In this document: in pieces, positions 7,948 to 17,621 of the stretch
Position numbering within the stretch: position 1 is the stretch's first letter
How the letters are laid out: each line of letters starts with the position of its first letter
Assembly: GCA_031426455.1 (NCBI GenBank)
Contig: JANPLI010000043.1
Location: forward strand, 33,343-97,342
Direction: 5' to 3'
Source: JANNMJ01 sp031426455
GTDB taxonomy: Bacteria; Bacteroidota; Bacteroidia; Cytophagales; Hymenobacteraceae
Length of the DNA: 64,000 nucleotides
The notes under the pieces: model-generated
The model's database searches: none
Seen by the model: only the letters and a program-made list of their open reading frames with translations
What the model was told of the DNA's origin: nothing
Position numbers and translations under genes: made by a program

Positions 7948-9375
7948 ATGTCCACCGCCGCCGTTTCGCCGCCCCTGCTCGCCGCCCTGTACGAAGCTTA
8001 TCTGGCCGCCCACCGGCAGGTGGCCATCGATTCGCGGATTTTACCCGCGCGGGCGCTTTTCTTCGCCCTGAACGGCCAGCGGCGCGGCGCCGACTTTGCC
8101 CCGGCTGCGCTGGCAGCGGGCGCGTCGCGCGCCGTGGTCGATGATGCTGCGCTGGCGGCGACCAACCCCGATGATTACCTGTTCGCCCCGGACCCCCTCG
8201 CGGCCCTGCAGGCGCTGGCGCAGTTTCACCGCCGGAAATTCAACGGCCCCGTCATCGCCCTGACGGGTTCCAACGGCAAAACCACCACCAAGGAGCTGCT
8301 GGCCGGGGTGCTGGGCCAGAAGTTCAACACGCTGGCGACCATCGGTAATCTGAACAACCACATCGGCGTGCCGCTGACGTTGCTGCGGCTGGAGCCGGGC
8401 GTTCACGAGATCGCCGTCGTCGAGATGGGCGCCAACCATCAGCGCGAAATCGCGACGCTGGCGCACCTGGCCGAACCTACCCACGGACTAATCACGAACG
8501 TGGGCAAGGCGCACCTGGAAGGGTTCGGCGGCACCCTGGCGCACGTGGCGCAGGGTAAAAGCGAGTTGTTTGAACACCTGCTGACGCACGGCGGCACCTT
8601 GTTCCTGAATCCTACCGACCCCTACCTGGCGCCCTGGGCTACGCGTCTGCCCCGCGTCGTGACCTACCCCGGCCCCGGCACCACGGCCCCCGCCCAACTG
8701 GTAGGCGCCGAGCCATTCGTGGTGCTGGAACTGGGTGGTGAAGGTGGTGCGGGTGGCGCCGCAACAAACGCCCACCACCCCACTACCCTACCACCCCACC
8801 ACCCCACCACCCCACTACCCCACCACCTCACCACCCAACTCAGCGGCGCCTACAATTTCGAGAACCTGGCCGCCGCTGCTGCCGTGGGGCGCCATTTTGG
8901 GGTGCCGGAAGCCGCCATTCGGGCGGCGCTGGCGGCGTATGCGCCCACTAATAACCGTTCGCAGCTCGCGTTTCGGCCTGCCACCGGCAACCACCTGACG
9001 CTGGATGCCTACAACGCCAACCCGTCGTCGATGACCGCTGCTGTGCGTCATTTTGCCACGCTGCCGCCTACTGACGACGACGGTCAGCCCTTGCCCAAAC
9101 TCCTGATCCTGGGCGATATGCTGGAGCTGGGCGCCGAAGCTCCTGCGGAACACGCCGCTCTCGGTCGCCTGCTCGGTGAGTTAGGTTTTGGGGCCGAAGC
9201 GCTGCTCGTCGGCCCGCTGATGGCGGAGGCCGCCGCTGCCAACCCAGCCGCCCGTTACTTCGCCACGAAAGCTGAACTGGCCGCGCACTTACTCGCTGAA
9301 CCGCCCCGCTACCACCGCATCCTGCTCAAAGGCTCGCGCGGGATGGGTTTGGAAACGGTGGGGGAGGGGTTGTGA
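7948..9375 (+). CDS. murF: UDP-N-acetylmuramoyl-tripeptide--D-alanyl-D-alanine ligase
   Basis: 475 residues from ATG 7948; upstream in-frame codons are not homologous. MurF adds D-Ala-D-Ala to the UDP-MurNAc-tripeptide, the last cytoplasmic step of peptidoglycan precursor synthesis. Visible features: N-terminal substrate domain, ATP-binding loop GSNGKTTTK at about residues 106-114, the AVVEMGANHQREI block, and the C-terminal domain starting SGAYNFENLAAA. Between the central and C-terminal domains lies an unusual insert (about residues 262-297) of Gly-rich residues followed by HHPTT-LPP/HHPTT-PLP/HHLTT repeats, encoded by an 8-nt tandem array. The final repeat merges with the conserved TQLSGAYN block. 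Confidence 0.95.
   Translation: MSTAAVSPPLLAALYEAYLAAHRQVAIDSRILPARALFFALNGQRRGADFAPAALAAGASRAVVDDAALAATNPDDYLFAPDPLAALQALAQFHRRKFNGPVIALTGSNGKTTTKELLAGVLGQKFNTLATIGNLNNHIGVPLTLLRLEPGVHEIAVVEMGANHQREIATLAHLAEPTHGLITNVGKAHLEGFGGTLAHVAQGKSELFEHLLTHGGTLFLNPTDPYLAPWATRLPRVVTYPGPGTTAPAQLVGAEPFVVLELGGEGGAGGAATNAHHPTTLPPHHPTTPLPHHLTTQLSGAYNFENLAAAAAVGRHFGVPEAAIRAALAAYAPTNNRSQLAFRPATGNHLTLDAYNANPSSMTAAVRHFATLPPTDDDGQPLPKLLILGDMLELGAEAPAEHAALGRLLGELGFGAEALLVGPLMAEAAAANPAARYFATKAELAAHLLAEPPRYHRILLKGSRGMGLETVGEGL
8732..8837 (+). repeat. Inverted octamer array inside murF
   Basis: At 8774-8837 eight 8-nt units of the ACCACCCC/ACTACCCC type follow each other without a gap. Immediately upstream, 8732-8756 is a short stretch of GGTGGTGN/GGGTGG units, the reverse complement of the same family, so the transcript could fold into a long hairpin within the coding region. 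Translation gives an 8-residue period. A further GGTGGTGT array follows the murF stop at 9376-9415. Confidence 0.85.
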
Positions 9376-9493
9376 GGATGGTAGTGAGGTGGTGTGGTGG
9401 TGTGGGGTCATATCCCAACGCCTAACACCCAATACCCAACACGCCCTCGTCGCTTCGCGACTTGGTTGCTCGGGGCAGAGCCCCTGGCTACAC
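9376..9493. repeat. Octamer and heptamer arrays plus dispersed repeat copy B
   Basis: The convergent gap after murF holds GGTAGTGA, GGTGGTGT, GGTGGTGT octamers (9380-9415), then heptamers CAACGCC, TAACACC, CAATACC, CAACACG (about 9417-9443), then the module CGCCCTCGTCGCTTCGCGACT followed by GGTTGCT and CCCCTGGCTACAC shared with 1294-1398. The truA stop codon (CTA on the plus strand at 9488-9490) lies inside the final module. GGGGC-AGA-GCCCC can form a hairpin and may serve as a terminator substitute. Confidence 0.65.
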
Positions 9494-10231
9494 TACCCCG
9501 TACTCCACTTCTACCAGCGACAGCCCTGCCGCCGGTGCGGCTCCGGCACTGCGGGTGCGGTCCTGCGCGGCGAGGGCAGCGGCGAATTCTGCCATTGTCA
9601 GTTTGCCCCGGCCCACTTCCAGCAGGGTGCCTACCAGCAGGCGCACCTGCCCGCGCAGGAAGCGGTTGGCGCGCACCACGAACCGCAGCGCGTCTGGGGC
9701 GGGCACGTCCCAGCGGGCTTCCAGCACCGTGCAGCGGTAGTGCGCCACGTTGCCCTTGGTCTTGGAAAAGGTCGTGAAATCGTGTTCGCCGAGCAGGCAG
9801 GCGGCGGCGGCATTCAGGGCGTCGAAGTTCAGCGGCTGCCCCACGAAGGCGCTGAAAAACCGCCGAAACGGGTCCGGCTGCTGATGCAGTGTGTAGTGAT
9901 AGGTGCGTGTCAGGGCGCTGAACCGGGCGTGGGCGTCGGCAGGCACGGCGTATAGGGCGCGCGGCTTCACATCAGGCGGCAGCAGCCGGGCCAGGCGGTA
10001 GAGAAGCTGGTTTGGGTCCGAAATCGGCGTATCGGCATCAAAATGCGCGACCTGCCGGGCGGCGTGAACGCCCGTATCCGTCCGGCCCGACCCCGTGAGC
10101 GTCAATCCTGGCTGGCGCAGCAGGCGGCCCAGGGCTTCCTGCACCACCTGCTGCACCGTGCGCGCGCCGGGCTGCACCTGCCAACCGCAAAAATGGGTGC
10201 CGTCGTAGGCCAGTTCCAGAAAGTAACGCAA
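9488..10231 (-). CDS. truA: tRNA pseudouridine(38-40) synthase
   Basis: 247 residues, normal length for TruA. The enzyme converts uridines 38, 39 and 40 of the anticodon arm to pseudouridine. The signature GSGRTDTGVHA carries the catalytic aspartate at residue 52, and the N-terminal YDGTHFCGWQVQ and later DFTTFSKTKGN blocks are typical. It is the second gene of a minus-strand pair with asnS (91 bp apart, the gap filled with heptamer arrays). The C-terminal stop codon falls in a dispersed repeat. Confidence 0.96.
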   Translation of the reverse strand: MRYFLELAYDGTHFCGWQVQPGARTVQQVVQEALGRLLRQPGLTLTGSGRTDTGVHAARQVAHFDADTPISDPNQLLYRLARLLPPDVKPRALYAVPADAHARFSALTRTYHYTLHQQPDPFRRFFSAFVGQPLNFDALNAAAACLLGEHDFTTFSKTKGNVAHYRCTVLEARWDVPAPDALRFVVRANRFLRGQVRLLVGTLLEVGRGKLTMAEFAAALAAQDRTRSAGAAPAAGLSLVEVEYGVV

Positions 10232-10320
10232 TTATTAATTATAAATTATCAATTAACAATTGGTAACCAGCGTCGAGTCACCAACCACGAACAACCAACA
10301 ACTATAAACAAACAACTCCT
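10232..10320. repeat. Two heptamer arrays between asnS and truA
   Basis: Reading the plus strand, 10231-10267 has AATTATT, AATTATA, AATTATC, AATTAAC, AATTGGT, and about 10279-10318 has CAACCAC, GAACAAC, CAACAAC, TATAAAC, AAACAAC. Two different 7-nt families therefore fill almost the whole 91-bp junction. The second family is the one seen in frame inside pheT. Confidence 0.8.
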
Positions 10321-10322
10321 TC

Positions 10323-11753
<1,431 letters not shown>

Positions 11754-11944
11754 AAAGCAAAAAAGGGGGAGTACGCCCGCAAAGGTCGGGGTCGGGGCGC
11801 AGAATGCCGCGCGTTGCAAAGTGTAAAACCAGCCATCGCTCGCTGCGTTTGGTACCGGCTCCTAATCCGGGGCACACTTCCGCTATTGGGTCCCCAACGG
11901 CCCGTTGGCTACAAACGCACCAGTCGCCCCGGGTTGCGACTCGG

Positions 11945-13270
11945 TTACGCCGCCATCGCCGGGTCAGCTGGTTGGCCGGCTGCTTCCAGTTGATGCCCAT
12001 TTGGTCCGGTTTCGCGGACACGCAGTGCCCCCGCGAAGATCAGACCCACGGCACTCAACACGCCGAAAAACAGCAGCATCGGGCCGTAGCCGCCGGGACG
12101 GGCCGCAGTGGCACCATTAGCGTCGTTGAGCCATCCGATGAAGTAGTTCACCACCGTTAGGCCCACGTTCTGCACTAGAAACATCATTCCGTAGGCCGTG
12201 CCGAGGCGGGTGGGGGCCACCAGCCGCGCCACCGATGGCCACATCACCCCCGGTACCAGTGAGTAGGCGATGCCCATTAGGACAGTAGAAGCCGTCAGGG
12301 TTGCGGCGCCGGTGCGGGTACCGAGCAGCGCGAAGCTCAGCGTCAGCAGCAGGGTGCCCACTGCCAACAGCAAGGCCCGCCGCCCGAAGCGATCGGCCAG
12401 CCAACCAAAAGCGGGCGTGGCGAAGATCGCCGCCAGAAAAACGTGGCTGTTGAGCGTCGAAGCGGCTTCCAGTCCCAGCCCGTGCGCGTGTTGGTAGTAC
12501 TTGATGGCGAACGTGCTGCGGAACGGCAGAATGGCCGAATAGAACAGTACGCACAGCCCGGCAATGTACCAGTAGGAGCGGTCGAAGCGCACCAGGTCGG
12601 CCCATACCACGCGCTCGGCGGCGGATGCAGCGGTGCCCAGTTGGCCGCGCCGGGCGGCGCGGCGCTCCAGGATCCAGTAAGCCAGCCCGGCTACCAGTCC
12701 GGCCGCCATGATGCCCGCCGCCAGCCACAGCGGCGCCTGCCAGCCGCGCGCGTAGAGTGGTGCGGCCAGGGTGGGCGAAAGGTCGGCGGCGTAGGAGCCG
12801 AGCCGGCCGAAGCTCAGGTTCAGCCCCAGGGCCAGGCCCAGCACCGAGGCGCCGAACCAGCGGCCCAGCGCCGCCGTCAGCGCCACCGACATCGATTCGG
12901 CCCCCAGCCCAAACAGCAGCCGCCCGGTCGCCATTCCGGTGACGGTGGGCGAAGCGGCCGTCACGACGGCCCCCAGCACGCAGATGGTCGTGAACAGCAC
13001 CACGGCATTGCGCGCCCCCCAACGGTCGGCCAGTACGCCGCCCACCAGCACCATCGCGATGTTCGGCAGCGAGTAAATGGCGTTCAGCAGGCCGATATCC
13101 TGGTCGGTAAAGCCCAGCCGGCTTTGCAGCAGCGCCGCCACCGGCCCAATGGAATCGTACACATAGTAGTTGCCGAACATCGCCACGCATAGCAGCCCGA
13201 AGGCCAGCCAGCGGGTAGCGGCGGGGGGCACCGGCAAAGCGGCAGCCGAAAGCGGGGAGGAAGGAAGCAT
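11945..13270 (-). CDS. Major facilitator superfamily transporter
   Basis: 441 residues with about 12 hydrophobic segments. The loop 2-3 motif GGVLADRWGARNA matches MFS motif A, and a second copy (GWLADRFGRRAL) begins the second half. The N-terminal block GNYYVYDSIGPVAALLQ with SRLGFTDQDIGLLNAIYS resembles the MFSD1-like branch, whose members export small peptides, but that link is only an impression. A charged linker (ILERRAARRGQ) separates the two six-helix bundles. Start chosen at ATG 13270. Substrate unknown; neighbours give no clue. Confidence 0.85.
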   Translation of the reverse strand: MLPSSPLSAAALPVPPAATRWLAFGLLCVAMFGNYYVYDSIGPVAALLQSRLGFTDQDIGLLNAIYSLPNIAMVLVGGVLADRWGARNAVVLFTTICVLGAVVTAASPTVTGMATGRLLFGLGAESMSVALTAALGRWFGASVLGLALGLNLSFGRLGSYAADLSPTLAAPLYARGWQAPLWLAAGIMAAGLVAGLAYWILERRAARRGQLGTAASAAERVVWADLVRFDRSYWYIAGLCVLFYSAILPFRSTFAIKYYQHAHGLGLEAASTLNSHVFLAAIFATPAFGWLADRFGRRALLLAVGTLLLTLSFALLGTRTGAATLTASTVLMGIAYSLVPGVMWPSVARLVAPTRLGTAYGMMFLVQNVGLTVVNYFIGWLNDANGATAARPGGYGPMLLFFGVLSAVGLIFAGALRVRETGPNGHQLEAAGQPADPAMAA

Positions 13271-13327
13271 CTGCCGCCCAAGGTACGCCCGGCCATCAAA
13301 CAGGTCGGCGGCTACTGGAAGCTGGCC

Positions 13328-13873
13328 TTATCGGGTGGCCGCCGAACCGCGCTGTGCGTCGTCGTCGTCCTTCCGTTCCTCTTCGGACCCATACGGGGCG
13401 CCGGCCCGCAGATCGCCCCGCAGCCCGATGTTAGCGGCCGCGGCTTCCGTGCCGGTAAGCGGGGCGTTTGTCTGATAATCAAAGGCTTCGGCAGCGGATT
13501 GGTTTGGCTCGTCAGCGACAGTCAGGGTTTGTTGGCCGTCGCGTTTGCCGCTGCCGGTGGAGGCGCTGCTGCCAGTCAGTTTGGCCGCTTCAGCTACGTA
13601 GCGGCGCATTGCTTCGGCCTGAGGAACTCCCTTGAACTGGCTCCAGGAGTCCCACTGCGCCTGCGAGAGGCCAGCCGGCCCGTCGGGATTATCGTGGTCC
13701 TCGCGGCCTACTTCGCCCCGGAACGTATCGTGGTCGCCGTCGGTGGCCTGCTTGTAGAGGCCGTAGAGCGTGTGCATTTCCGGCCCGGCCTGCTCGGGCG
13801 GTAGGTTCGAGATGCGGTCGGCGGCTTGTTGAAATTGCTGACTTAGGTCGGCGGCGGGGGAAGTGGGCGGCAT
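13328..13873 (-). CDS. Acyl-CoA-binding protein domain with acidic disordered tail
   Basis: 181 residues. Residues 8-95 match the ACBP fold: FQQAADRISNLPP, the hallmark LYGLYKQATDGDHD, and AQWDSWSQFKG with a following AMRRYVAEAAKL helix. ACBPs bind long-chain acyl-CoA esters in the cytosol. The remaining 80 residues are low complexity and polar, ending EEERKDDDDAQRGS, with no recognised domain. The tail is not part of standard ACBP (about 90 residues). A bacterial ACBP is fairly uncommon. The gene starts at ATG 13873, divergent from asnB. Confidence 0.82.
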   Translation of the reverse strand: MPPTSPAADLSQQFQQAADRISNLPPEQAGPEMHTLYGLYKQATDGDHDTFRGEVGREDHDNPDGPAGLSQAQWDSWSQFKGVPQAEAMRRYVAEAAKLTGSSASTGSGKRDGQQTLTVADEPNQSAAEAFDYQTNAPLTGTEAAAANIGLRGDLRAGAPYGSEEERKDDDDAQRGSAATR

Positions 13874-13994
13874 CGGTGTCCAAAGAAAAAAATGAGGGTA
13901 AAAAAACGATTGCCGCCAGGGCGGACGGGCTTTGTACCCCGTATGTAGCGGGGCGGTTGCGCGCCGCCTGCCCGGCCGACCGCCCCGGCGGGCG

Positions 13995-14002
13995 TAATTT
14001 TG
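13995..14002 (+). promoter_or_regulatory. Bacteroidota-type -7 element upstream of asnB
   Basis: TAATTTTG matches the TAnnTTTG consensus and ends 17 nt before the asnB ATG. A well-placed TTG -33 element is not evident. Confidence 0.5.
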
Positions 14003-14019
14003 ACCCCGACTATCAGCTT

Positions 14020-15960
14020 ATGTGCGGAATCTCCGGCGTTTACGCCTTCACTGACGCGGGCCGTTCGGCCCTGGCTCGCCTACCAGCCTCCACCGATGCG
14101 ATTGCGCAGCGCGGGCCGGACTCGCAGGGGCACTTCATCCATCAGCATATCGGGCTGGGTTTCCGTCGGCTTGCCATTCTGGACCTTCGTCCCGAAGGCA
14201 ATCAGCCGATGCACGACCCCACGGGGCGCTACGTGATCGTCTTCAACGGCGAAATCTTCAACTTTCAGGAACTGCGCGACGAGTTGCGCACGGCCGGCTA
14301 TTCGTTTCGCACCGAAACCGATACCGAGGTGCTGCTGGCGCTGTACCGCGCGCACGGGCGGCGGTTTCTGAACCGGCTGAACGGCTTTTTCGACTTCGCG
14401 ATCCTTGACCGCGAAGAAGATTCGCTCTTCATCGCCCGCGACCGCTACGGCGAAAAGCCGCTGCACGTGTACCGTGACAAGGACAAGCTCCTGTTCGGCT
14501 CCGAGATCAAGTCGCTGCTCGCCCTGGGCGCACCGCGCAAGCTCGACGTGGTGGCGCTGCATCAATACCTGCAACTCAACTACATCCCCGCGCCAGCCAC
14601 CATCTTCCGGAAGGTGCGTAAGCTGATGCCCGGCACGTACCTCTTCCTGAAAGGCAGCAAAGTGCTGCGTAAGCGCTGGTACAAAGTGCCTTACGACCCC
14701 AAGAAGGTCAAGCGCAACAAGACTACCTACGAGCAGCAGCAGCAGGAACTGGTCCGGTTGATGGACGCCGCCGTGCAGCGCCGGCTGATTGCTGACGTGC
14801 CGCTGGGCGCGTTCCTGAGCGGCGGCATCGACTCGTCGGCCGTCGTGGCGCTGGCCTCGCGCCACACCCAACAGCTCAACACGTTCAGCATCGGCTACCG
14901 CGACGAGCCGTTCTTCGACGAAACGAAGTACGCGCAACTGGTGGCCGATAAGTACAAGACGAACCACACGACGTTCTCGCTCTCGAACGACGACCTGTAC
15001 GCCCACCTCCACGGCGCCCTCGATTATCTGGACGAGCCGTTCGCCGATTCCTCGGCGCTGGCCGTTTTTATCCTCTCCAAACTCACGCGCCAGCACGTCA
15101 CGGTGGCGCTTTCCGGCGACGGCGCCGACGAGCTTTTCGCTGGCTACCACAAGCACAACGGCGAGTTTCAGGTGCGGCGCGGCGGCTGGAAAGCGGAAGC
15201 CATCACGGCCCTCAAGCCCCTCTGGGAAGCGCTGCCGAAGTCGCGCAACTCGTTCTGGGGCAATAAAATGCGCCAGTTGCAGCGTTTCGCCACCGGAATG
15301 GAGATGACCCCCAAAGACCGCTACTGGGCCTGGGCATCGTTCGCGCCCGAAAGCGAGGCCTCACGCCTGCTGAGCGCCAAAACCCGGCGTAAGCTCGACC
15401 GCAAGGTGGCCAAAAAACGCCGCGACGCCATCCTGGATAATTTCCGCCCCGGCGGCGACCTCAACGACGTGCTGTTGACCGATACCACGCTCGTGCTGCC
15501 CGACGATATGCTCGTCAAGGTGGACCGGATGAGTATGGCCAACTCGCTGGAAGTGCGCGCCCCGTTTCTGGACTATACGGTCGTGGACTTTGCCTTTTCG
15601 CTTCCGGTGTCGTCCAAAATCGACGGCTCGATGAAGAAGCGCATCGTGCAGGACGCTTTCCGGCCGCTGCTGCCGCCGGAACTTTACAAGCGCCCTAAGC
15701 ACGGCTTCGAAGTGCCGCTGCTCAAGTGGCTCCGCAACGAGTTGCGCCCGCTGCTGGAAGATGACCTGCTGAACGATGAGTTCATCCTCGCACAGGGCAT
15801 TTTCGACGTGCAGGCCGTGCGTGCACTACGCCAACAACTGTTCTCGACCAACCCCGGCGATGTCCACGCCCGCATCTGGGCCTTGCTCGTGTTTCAGGTG
15901 TGGTGGAAGCGGTATCTGGCGCCAGTGATCGCGCCGCGCGCCACATCTTCTGCAAGCTAA
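14020..15960 (+). CDS. asnB: Asparagine synthase (glutamine-hydrolysing), glycan-locus type
   Basis: 646 residues. The start at ATG 14020 is fixed by the glutaminase domain, which needs the catalytic cysteine at position 2 (MCGISGVYAF). The class II glutamine amidotransferase domain (RGPDSQGHF, FNGEIFN) spans residues 1-190; the synthetase domain has the PP-loop SGGIDSSA near 267-274 and SGDGADELFAGY further on. The enzyme forms Asn from Asp, Gln and ATP. AsnB-like proteins often sit in polysaccharide clusters, where they may amidate uronic acids; here the gene opens the plus-strand glycan locus, just before ugd. Whether its product is asparagine or a sugar amide cannot be told from sequence. 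Confidence 0.93.
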   Translation: MCGISGVYAFTDAGRSALARLPASTDAIAQRGPDSQGHFIHQHIGLGFRRLAILDLRPEGNQPMHDPTGRYVIVFNGEIFNFQELRDELRTAGYSFRTETDTEVLLALYRAHGRRFLNRLNGFFDFAILDREEDSLFIARDRYGEKPLHVYRDKDKLLFGSEIKSLLALGAPRKLDVVALHQYLQLNYIPAPATIFRKVRKLMPGTYLFLKGSKVLRKRWYKVPYDPKKVKRNKTTYEQQQQELVRLMDAAVQRRLIADVPLGAFLSGGIDSSAVVALASRHTQQLNTFSIGYRDEPFFDETKYAQLVADKYKTNHTTFSLSNDDLYAHLHGALDYLDEPFADSSALAVFILSKLTRQHVTVALSGDGADELFAGYHKHNGEFQVRRGGWKAEAITALKPLWEALPKSRNSFWGNKMRQLQRFATGMEMTPKDRYWAWASFAPESEASRLLSAKTRRKLDRKVAKKRRDAILDNFRPGGDLNDVLLTDTTLVLPDDMLVKVDRMSMANSLEVRAPFLDYTVVDFAFSLPVSSKIDGSMKKRIVQDAFRPLLPPELYKRPKHGFEVPLLKWLRNELRPLLEDDLLNDEFILAQGIFDVQAVRALRQQLFSTNPGDVHARIWALLVFQVWWKRYLAPVIAPRATSSAS

Positions 15961-16100
15961 GGCTTAGGCTTCTGCGCGCTAACCTGCTGCTGGGGGCTGC
16001 GCTGGCATTTTTGGGCAGTAAATGGCTGCCGTAACGGCTGATACCCGACCACGGGCGTTTTGAAATACGGCTGGGCAACCCGCTTGCCCGGCGCCGGGCG

Positions 16101-16108
16101 TACTTTTG
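16101..16108 (+). promoter_or_regulatory. Bacteroidota-type -7 element upstream of ugd
   Basis: TACTTTTG fits TAnnTTTG and lies 57 nt before the ugd start, leaving a short leader containing a T-rich tract (16139-16147). Confidence 0.5.
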
Positions 16109-16165
16109 CACTTGCTTAGGCTTGCGTCTCAGCGGTGTACTTTTTTTACTGAATCTGTTTCGCGA

Positions 16166-17527
16166 ATGAAAATTGCTATTGTTGGTACCGGTTACGTGGG
16201 CCTCGTCACGGGCACCTGCTTTGCCGAAGTGGGTATCGATGTGGTCTGCATCGACGTGGACCAGCGCAAGATCGACAACCTCCACAAAGGCATCCTGCCG
16301 ATCTACGAGCCGGGCCTTGAAGAAATGGTGGAGCGCAATACGCGCAACGGGCGTCTGACCTTCTCTACGTCGCTGGCCGAATCCATTCAAGGGGCTGATG
16401 CTGCCTTTATCGCGGTGGGTACCCCGCCCGGCGAAGACGGCTCCGCCGACCTGAAGTATGTGATTGGGGTGGCGCGTGAAATCGGTCGCCACCTGTCAAA
16501 ATACTGCGTGGTGGTGACCAAAAGTACCGTGCCCGTAGGCACTGCCGAGAAGGTTCGTAAGGCCCTGACCGAAGAACTGGCTACCCGTAATTCGGACCTG
16601 ACGTTCGACGTGGCGTCGAACCCGGAATTTCTGAAGGAAGGCGCTGCCATCGACGACTTCCTCAAGCCCGACCGCATCGTGGTGGGCGTGGATTCGCCGA
16701 AAGCGGAGGAAGTAATGCGCCGCCTTTACAAGCCATTCTTGCTTAACGGCCATCCGTGCATCTTTATGGACATCCCGTCGGCGGAGATGACCAAGTATGC
16801 CGCTAATTCGATGCTAGCGACGAAGATCTCGTTTATGAACGATATCGCCAACCTCTGCGAGCTGATGGGCGCCGACGTGAATATGGTGCGCAAAGGCATC
16901 GGTTCCGACTCGCGCATCGGCACCAAGTTCATCTACCCCGGTATCGGTTACGGCGGCTCCTGCTTCCCGAAGGACGTGAAGGCGCTGATCAAAACCGCTG
17001 CCGAAAACGGCTACCCAATGCGGGTGCTACAAGCGGTGGAGGAAGTGAACGAAGCCCAGAAATCGGTGCTGTTCGATAAAATCACGAACCACTTCGGCGG
17101 CGCGGAAAACCTGCGCGGGCTGACGATGGCGCTCTGGGGCCTGTCGTTCAAGCCCAATACCGACGATATGCGTGAGGCCCCGTCGCTGGTGCTGATCGAG
17201 AAGTTGCTGAATTCTGGCTGCATCGTGCGGACATTCGACCCGGTTGCAATGAAGGAAGCCGAGCATACGCTGCGCGATACGGTGACCTACGCCCGCGATG
17301 AATACGACGCGCTGCTCGACGCCGACGCGCTGCTCATCGTCACGGAGTGGCCGCAGTTTCGCGCGCCCAACTTCCAGGTAATGGCCAAGCTGATGAAGCA
17401 GCACGTCGTTTTCGACGGCCGCAATATCTACGAAGCTCCAGAACTGCGCGAAGCTGGCTTCGAGTACCATTGTATCGGCATCCGAACGACGGAAACGGCT
17501 AATCTCAAGCTGCAGGCCGCTAGCTAA
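16166..17527 (+). CDS. ugd: UDP-glucose 6-dehydrogenase
   Basis: 453 residues from ATG 16166 (MKIAIVGTGYVGLV; upstream in-frame ATG lacks homology). Oxidises UDP-glucose to UDP-glucuronate with two NAD+. The Rossmann motif GTGYVG is at residues 7-12; the catalytic cysteine lies in GYGGSCFPKDVKAL near residue 266; the central helix and C-terminal UDP-binding domain (WGLSFKPNTDDMREAPS) are complete. It feeds the following gene, UDP-glucuronate decarboxylase, giving UDP-xylose. Confidence 0.96.
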   Translation: MKIAIVGTGYVGLVTGTCFAEVGIDVVCIDVDQRKIDNLHKGILPIYEPGLEEMVERNTRNGRLTFSTSLAESIQGADAAFIAVGTPPGEDGSADLKYVIGVAREIGRHLSKYCVVVTKSTVPVGTAEKVRKALTEELATRNSDLTFDVASNPEFLKEGAAIDDFLKPDRIVVGVDSPKAEEVMRRLYKPFLLNGHPCIFMDIPSAEMTKYAANSMLATKISFMNDIANLCELMGADVNMVRKGIGSDSRIGTKFIYPGIGYGGSCFPKDVKALIKTAAENGYPMRVLQAVEEVNEAQKSVLFDKITNHFGGAENLRGLTMALWGLSFKPNTDDMREAPSLVLIEKLLNSGCIVRTFDPVAMKEAEHTLRDTVTYARDEYDALLDADALLIVTEWPQFRAPNFQVMAKLMKQHVVFDGRNIYEAPELREAGFEYHCIGIRTTETANLKLQAAS

Positions 17528-17621
17528 AACCATCACAAGCTGGTCGTTGCTGGTGGCAATTTTTGGCTCTTTTTAGCCCAAAATGGTCGCTCGTAGCTAA
17601 CTGCTCAACGCTTTCCCCGAA

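Noticed and set aside
14080..15156. A 358-codon minus-strand open frame opposite asnB
   Set aside because: Antisense shadow of a clearly conserved gene; no motif and unusual Val/Gln/His-rich composition.
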